From: Lachnospiraceae bacterium
Lineage (GTDB): Bacteria; Bacillota; Clostridia; Lachnospirales; Lachnospiraceae
Assembly (NCBI GenBank): GCA_017508825.1
Contig: JAFWRC010000050.1
Location: 1-36,947 of the forward strand
DNA: 36,947 nucleotides
Direction of reading: 5' to 3'
In this document: piece by piece, positions 34,906 through 36,947 of the stretch
Layout of the letters: each line of letters starts with the position of its first letter
How positions within the stretch are numbered: position 1 is the stretch's first letter
Notes under the pieces: model-generated
What the model saw: only the letters and a program-made list of their open reading frames with translations
Databases searched by the model: none
Told to the model about the DNA's origin: nothing
Made by a program: the position numbers and the translations under genes

Positions 34906-36947
34906 ATGAAAAAGTATATTCAGTCATTCGAAGAAATCCGCAAAGACAATATCGCATCGGCCGGCGGTAAAGGTGCAAATCTTGGAGAGATGACATCCGC
35001 AGGTATTCCCATTCCGAAGGGAGGAGTATTACTGGCAGAGGCTTATGATGCATATATGTCGGCAAATGGGATCGATACCGGATCTTACGAAAATGCAAAG
35101 GATTTAAGAGAAACAATCCTTAAGGGTGAGATTCCCGATGAGATCCGAAAAGAATTGGAAGAGTTCTATACATCCATGGGAGATGGGGATGCCAGAGTTG
35201 CAGTACGTTCCTCCGCAACAGCTGAAGATCTGGATGATGCCAGTTTTGCAGGGCAGCAGGAGACGTATCTGAATGTGATCGGCACAGAGGATCTGCTGGA
35301 GAAAGTAAAGATGTGTTACGCATCCTTATGGGGAGACCGTGCACTGAGTTATCGGAAGAATGCAGGTTATGATAAGGGACATGTGGCGCTGGCGGTTGTG
35401 ATCCAGCAGATGATCGAAAGTGAAGCGGCCGGTGTCATGTTTACGGCAGATCCGGCAGGTGATGCGAAGAACGTTCATATCAATGCATCTTATGGTCTTG
35501 GTGAAGCAGTAGTTTCCGGTATCGTGAGTCCGGATGAGTATATCTGCGACCGTGACGGTAAGCTGATCCGTGAATTCATCGGTACCAAAGAAGAAGAGAT
35601 CCTGTATAAAGCCGGAGATAAGGGGACCGTTAAAGTGGCGGTTTCGGAAGAGCGGAGAAAGCTGAAAGTACTGGATGCGGAAATGGTGGCCGCACTGGTA
35701 AAAGAAGGCATCCGTATTGAGAAACACTACGGACATCCGATGGATATCGAATGGGCAGTAAAAGACGGAAAGATTTATATCCTGCAGGCGAGAAGCATAA
35801 CGACCCTGGCAAAAAAAGAGAAAAGGGTCTTTACAGAAGCAGATTTTGCGGGTTATCCGAAAGTAGAACCGGCAAAAGGATCGATGCGCGAAGCGGTACT
35901 GTTCAATATGGAGAAGAATCCCACACCCTATTATCCGCTGGATCACGATTTTGGAGGATTTATCGGAGAACAGAAGAATATATTGTTTACGGAGATCGGG
36001 ATAACCTTTCCGGGCGGGATGAATCCGATCGATCAAGACGGCGTGTCTTATCTGGCAACCGGTAAGATGAAGCTGAACAAGAATATCTTTGCTATTCCGA
36101 AAATGCTGAAAAAAGTAGGAAACATTGAGAATAATATCAAATGCGCGGACGAGTCCCTGGAAAAATGCCGTAGGGAGTATGAGAAAGAGAGTAAGAAATC
36201 CTATTCGGATGCCAAAGAGATCGGGGCAGCATTAAAACGTATGCATGATCTGATCGGCAGGACATCCTATGACCGCTTTCTTTATGCATTGTTTCCGAAT
36301 GCATTGGAGAGCAAAAAGGTAACCGGGGTGTTAAAAAAAGTTGATCCGGAACGGAATGCTTATGATATTCTTGAAGGATTGCATTATGTGACAGCGGATC
36401 TGAACCGGGCAATGAAGGAGCTGTGCAGTTATATCAGTAAAGATGCAGCGATGACGGAATGCGTGATGCAAAAGAAGTATCGCCAGATCTGTGAGGAATA
36501 TCCCAGTCTTAGTGAAAAACTGCATGCCTTTATTGATCAGTACGGAAGCAAATCGGATTTTAACTGTTATTGCTTCGTAGCGGAGACCTGGAGAGAAAAT
36601 CCTGATCGGTTCTTAAATACACTGCGGCCGATGCTGAAGGATGGAGGAGAATCTGTGGCTTCCATGGAAGAGAGCGTAGCGCATTTTAAGAAACTGATGA
36701 AGAAAGTGCATGATAGCGTACCGGAGAAAAAGTATAAGGACTTTGCGCATCGTGTCAAAGGTTTAAGACATTATCATTACATCCGTGAAGCAACACAGTA
36801 CCTGTGGGAGACGGAATTTGAATATTGCAGAAAGCTGTTAAGAGATCTTTCGAAAGTAACGGGGATCGATTATACGGATCTGATGTATCTGTTTGAAGAT
36901 GAACTGTACGATGCATGTGCGAAGGGAAGTTTTGAAGAAAAGAAAAA
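34906..36947 (+). CDS. PEP synthase / rifampicin phosphotransferase-like enzyme, 3' truncated by window
   Basis: The frame from ATG 34906 (AGGAGG 8 bp upstream) is open to the window end, 680 codons. Residues 1-300 are the PEP-synthase-type ATP-grasp domain: SAGGKGANLGEM, VAVRSSATAEDLDDASFAGQQ (98-118), GVMFTADPAG, YGLGEAVVSG, IEWAVKDGKIYILQARS. Residues 310-680 do not look like pyruvate phosphate dikinase. They form a helical substrate-type domain (FIDQYGSKSDFNCY, WRENPDRFLNTL) like the middle domain of rifampicin phosphotransferases. The phospho-histidine domain expected at the C-terminus lies outside the window. It could phosphorylate a small molecule using ATP. The coupling to a MATE exporter and TetR regulator suggests drug or metabolite handling. 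Confidence 0.85.
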   Translation, partial: MKKYIQSFEEIRKDNIASAGGKGANLGEMTSAGIPIPKGGVLLAEAYDAYMSANGIDTGSYENAKDLRETILKGEIPDEIRKELEEFYTSMGDGDARVAVRSSATAEDLDDASFAGQQETYLNVIGTEDLLEKVKMCYASLWGDRALSYRKNAGYDKGHVALAVVIQQMIESEAAGVMFTADPAGDAKNVHINASYGLGEAVVSGIVSPDEYICDRDGKLIREFIGTKEEEILYKAGDKGTVKVAVSEERRKLKVLDAEMVAALVKEGIRIEKHYGHPMDIEWAVKDGKIYILQARSITTLAKKEKRVFTEADFAGYPKVEPAKGSMREAVLFNMEKNPTPYYPLDHDFGGFIGEQKNILFTEIGITFPGGMNPIDQDGVSYLATGKMKLNKNIFAIPKMLKKVGNIENNIKCADESLEKCRREYEKESKKSYSDAKEIGAALKRMHDLIGRTSYDRFLYALFPNALESKKVTGVLKKVDPERNAYDILEGLHYVTADLNRAMKELCSYISKDAAMTECVMQKKYRQICEEYPSLSEKLHAFIDQYGSKSDFNCYCFVAETWRENPDRFLNTLRPMLKDGGESVASMEESVAHFKKLMKKVHDSVPEKKYKDFAHRVKGLRHYHYIREATQYLWETEFEYCRKLLRDLSKVTGIDYTDLMYLFEDELYDACAKGSFEEKK

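Noticed and set aside
34906-36947. Pyruvate phosphate dikinase or ordinary PEP synthase
   Set aside because: The ATP-grasp half fits, but residues after about 310 are helical and unlike the phospho-histidine domain that should follow directly in those enzymes; the 3' end outside the window is needed for certainty.

Overview
The window reads as a chromosomal segment from a Gram-positive anaerobe of the class Clostridia, most likely a Lachnospiraceae member. The basis is the Lachnospiraceae-like proteins (DUF6110-type small protein, FeoA/FeoB with a cysteine-rich FeoC-like protein, membrane HD-GYP proteins), strong AGGAGG ribosome binding sites, sigma-A type promoters and Rho-independent terminators. 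The species cannot be named from sequence alone. I recognise no rRNA, tRNA, CRISPR array, transposase or phage gene.

Layout. (1) 1-4895: the end of a GGDEF protein, a metallo-beta-lactamase-fold hydrolase, a cytosolic protein with three EF-hand-like loops, and a converging chemoreceptor. (2) 4945-6434: back-to-back promoters and a MATE transporter whose mRNA looks leaderless. (3) 6536-10943: a tightly coupled GT4 glycosyltransferase / GH13 glucosidase / membrane GGDEF operon. (4) 11005-12824: an ECF-transporter S component divergent from a MocR/PdxR-type regulator that has lost the PLP lysine and its C-terminus. (5) 13060-24805: a signalling block with a GAF-GGDEF protein, a chemoreceptor, a HD-GYP protein with an S-component-like membrane domain, a propeller-type hybrid histidine kinase, and a second, degenerate HD-GYP protein. 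(6) 24846-30956: an iron block with a membrane HMA protein, a DUF6110-like protein, a P1B-type metal ATPase with an SCA motif, feoA, feoB, a FeoC-like protein and a DtxR-family regulator. (7) 31176-36947: enolase, a TetR regulator with its palindromic operator, a second MATE transporter and the start of a PEP-synthase/rifampicin-phosphotransferase-like enzyme that runs off the window. Three copies of a structured dispersed repeat lie between 30193 and 33484.

How it works together. The most interesting part is the iron block. A 14-bp motif, TTAG-N6-CTAA, occurs twice in the first promoter of the ATPase operon (one copy between -35 and -10, one at the transcription start), once imperfectly inside a second promoter, and once as a perfect palindrome in front of feoA. 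A DtxR-type regulator is encoded at the end of the feo genes. The simplest reading is one iron regulon joining ferrous iron uptake (FeoAB) to an SCA-type P1B ATPase with HMA and DUF6110 partners. That ATPase type and gene company resemble the recently described ferrosome (fez) iron-storage organelle loci, so this is a candidate ferrosome-like locus, by inference.

The second theme is cyclic-di-GMP signalling: three GGDEF proteins and two HD-GYP proteins in 25 kb, alongside two chemoreceptors. One HD-GYP protein has lost several catalytic residues and probably acts as a sensor or scaffold.
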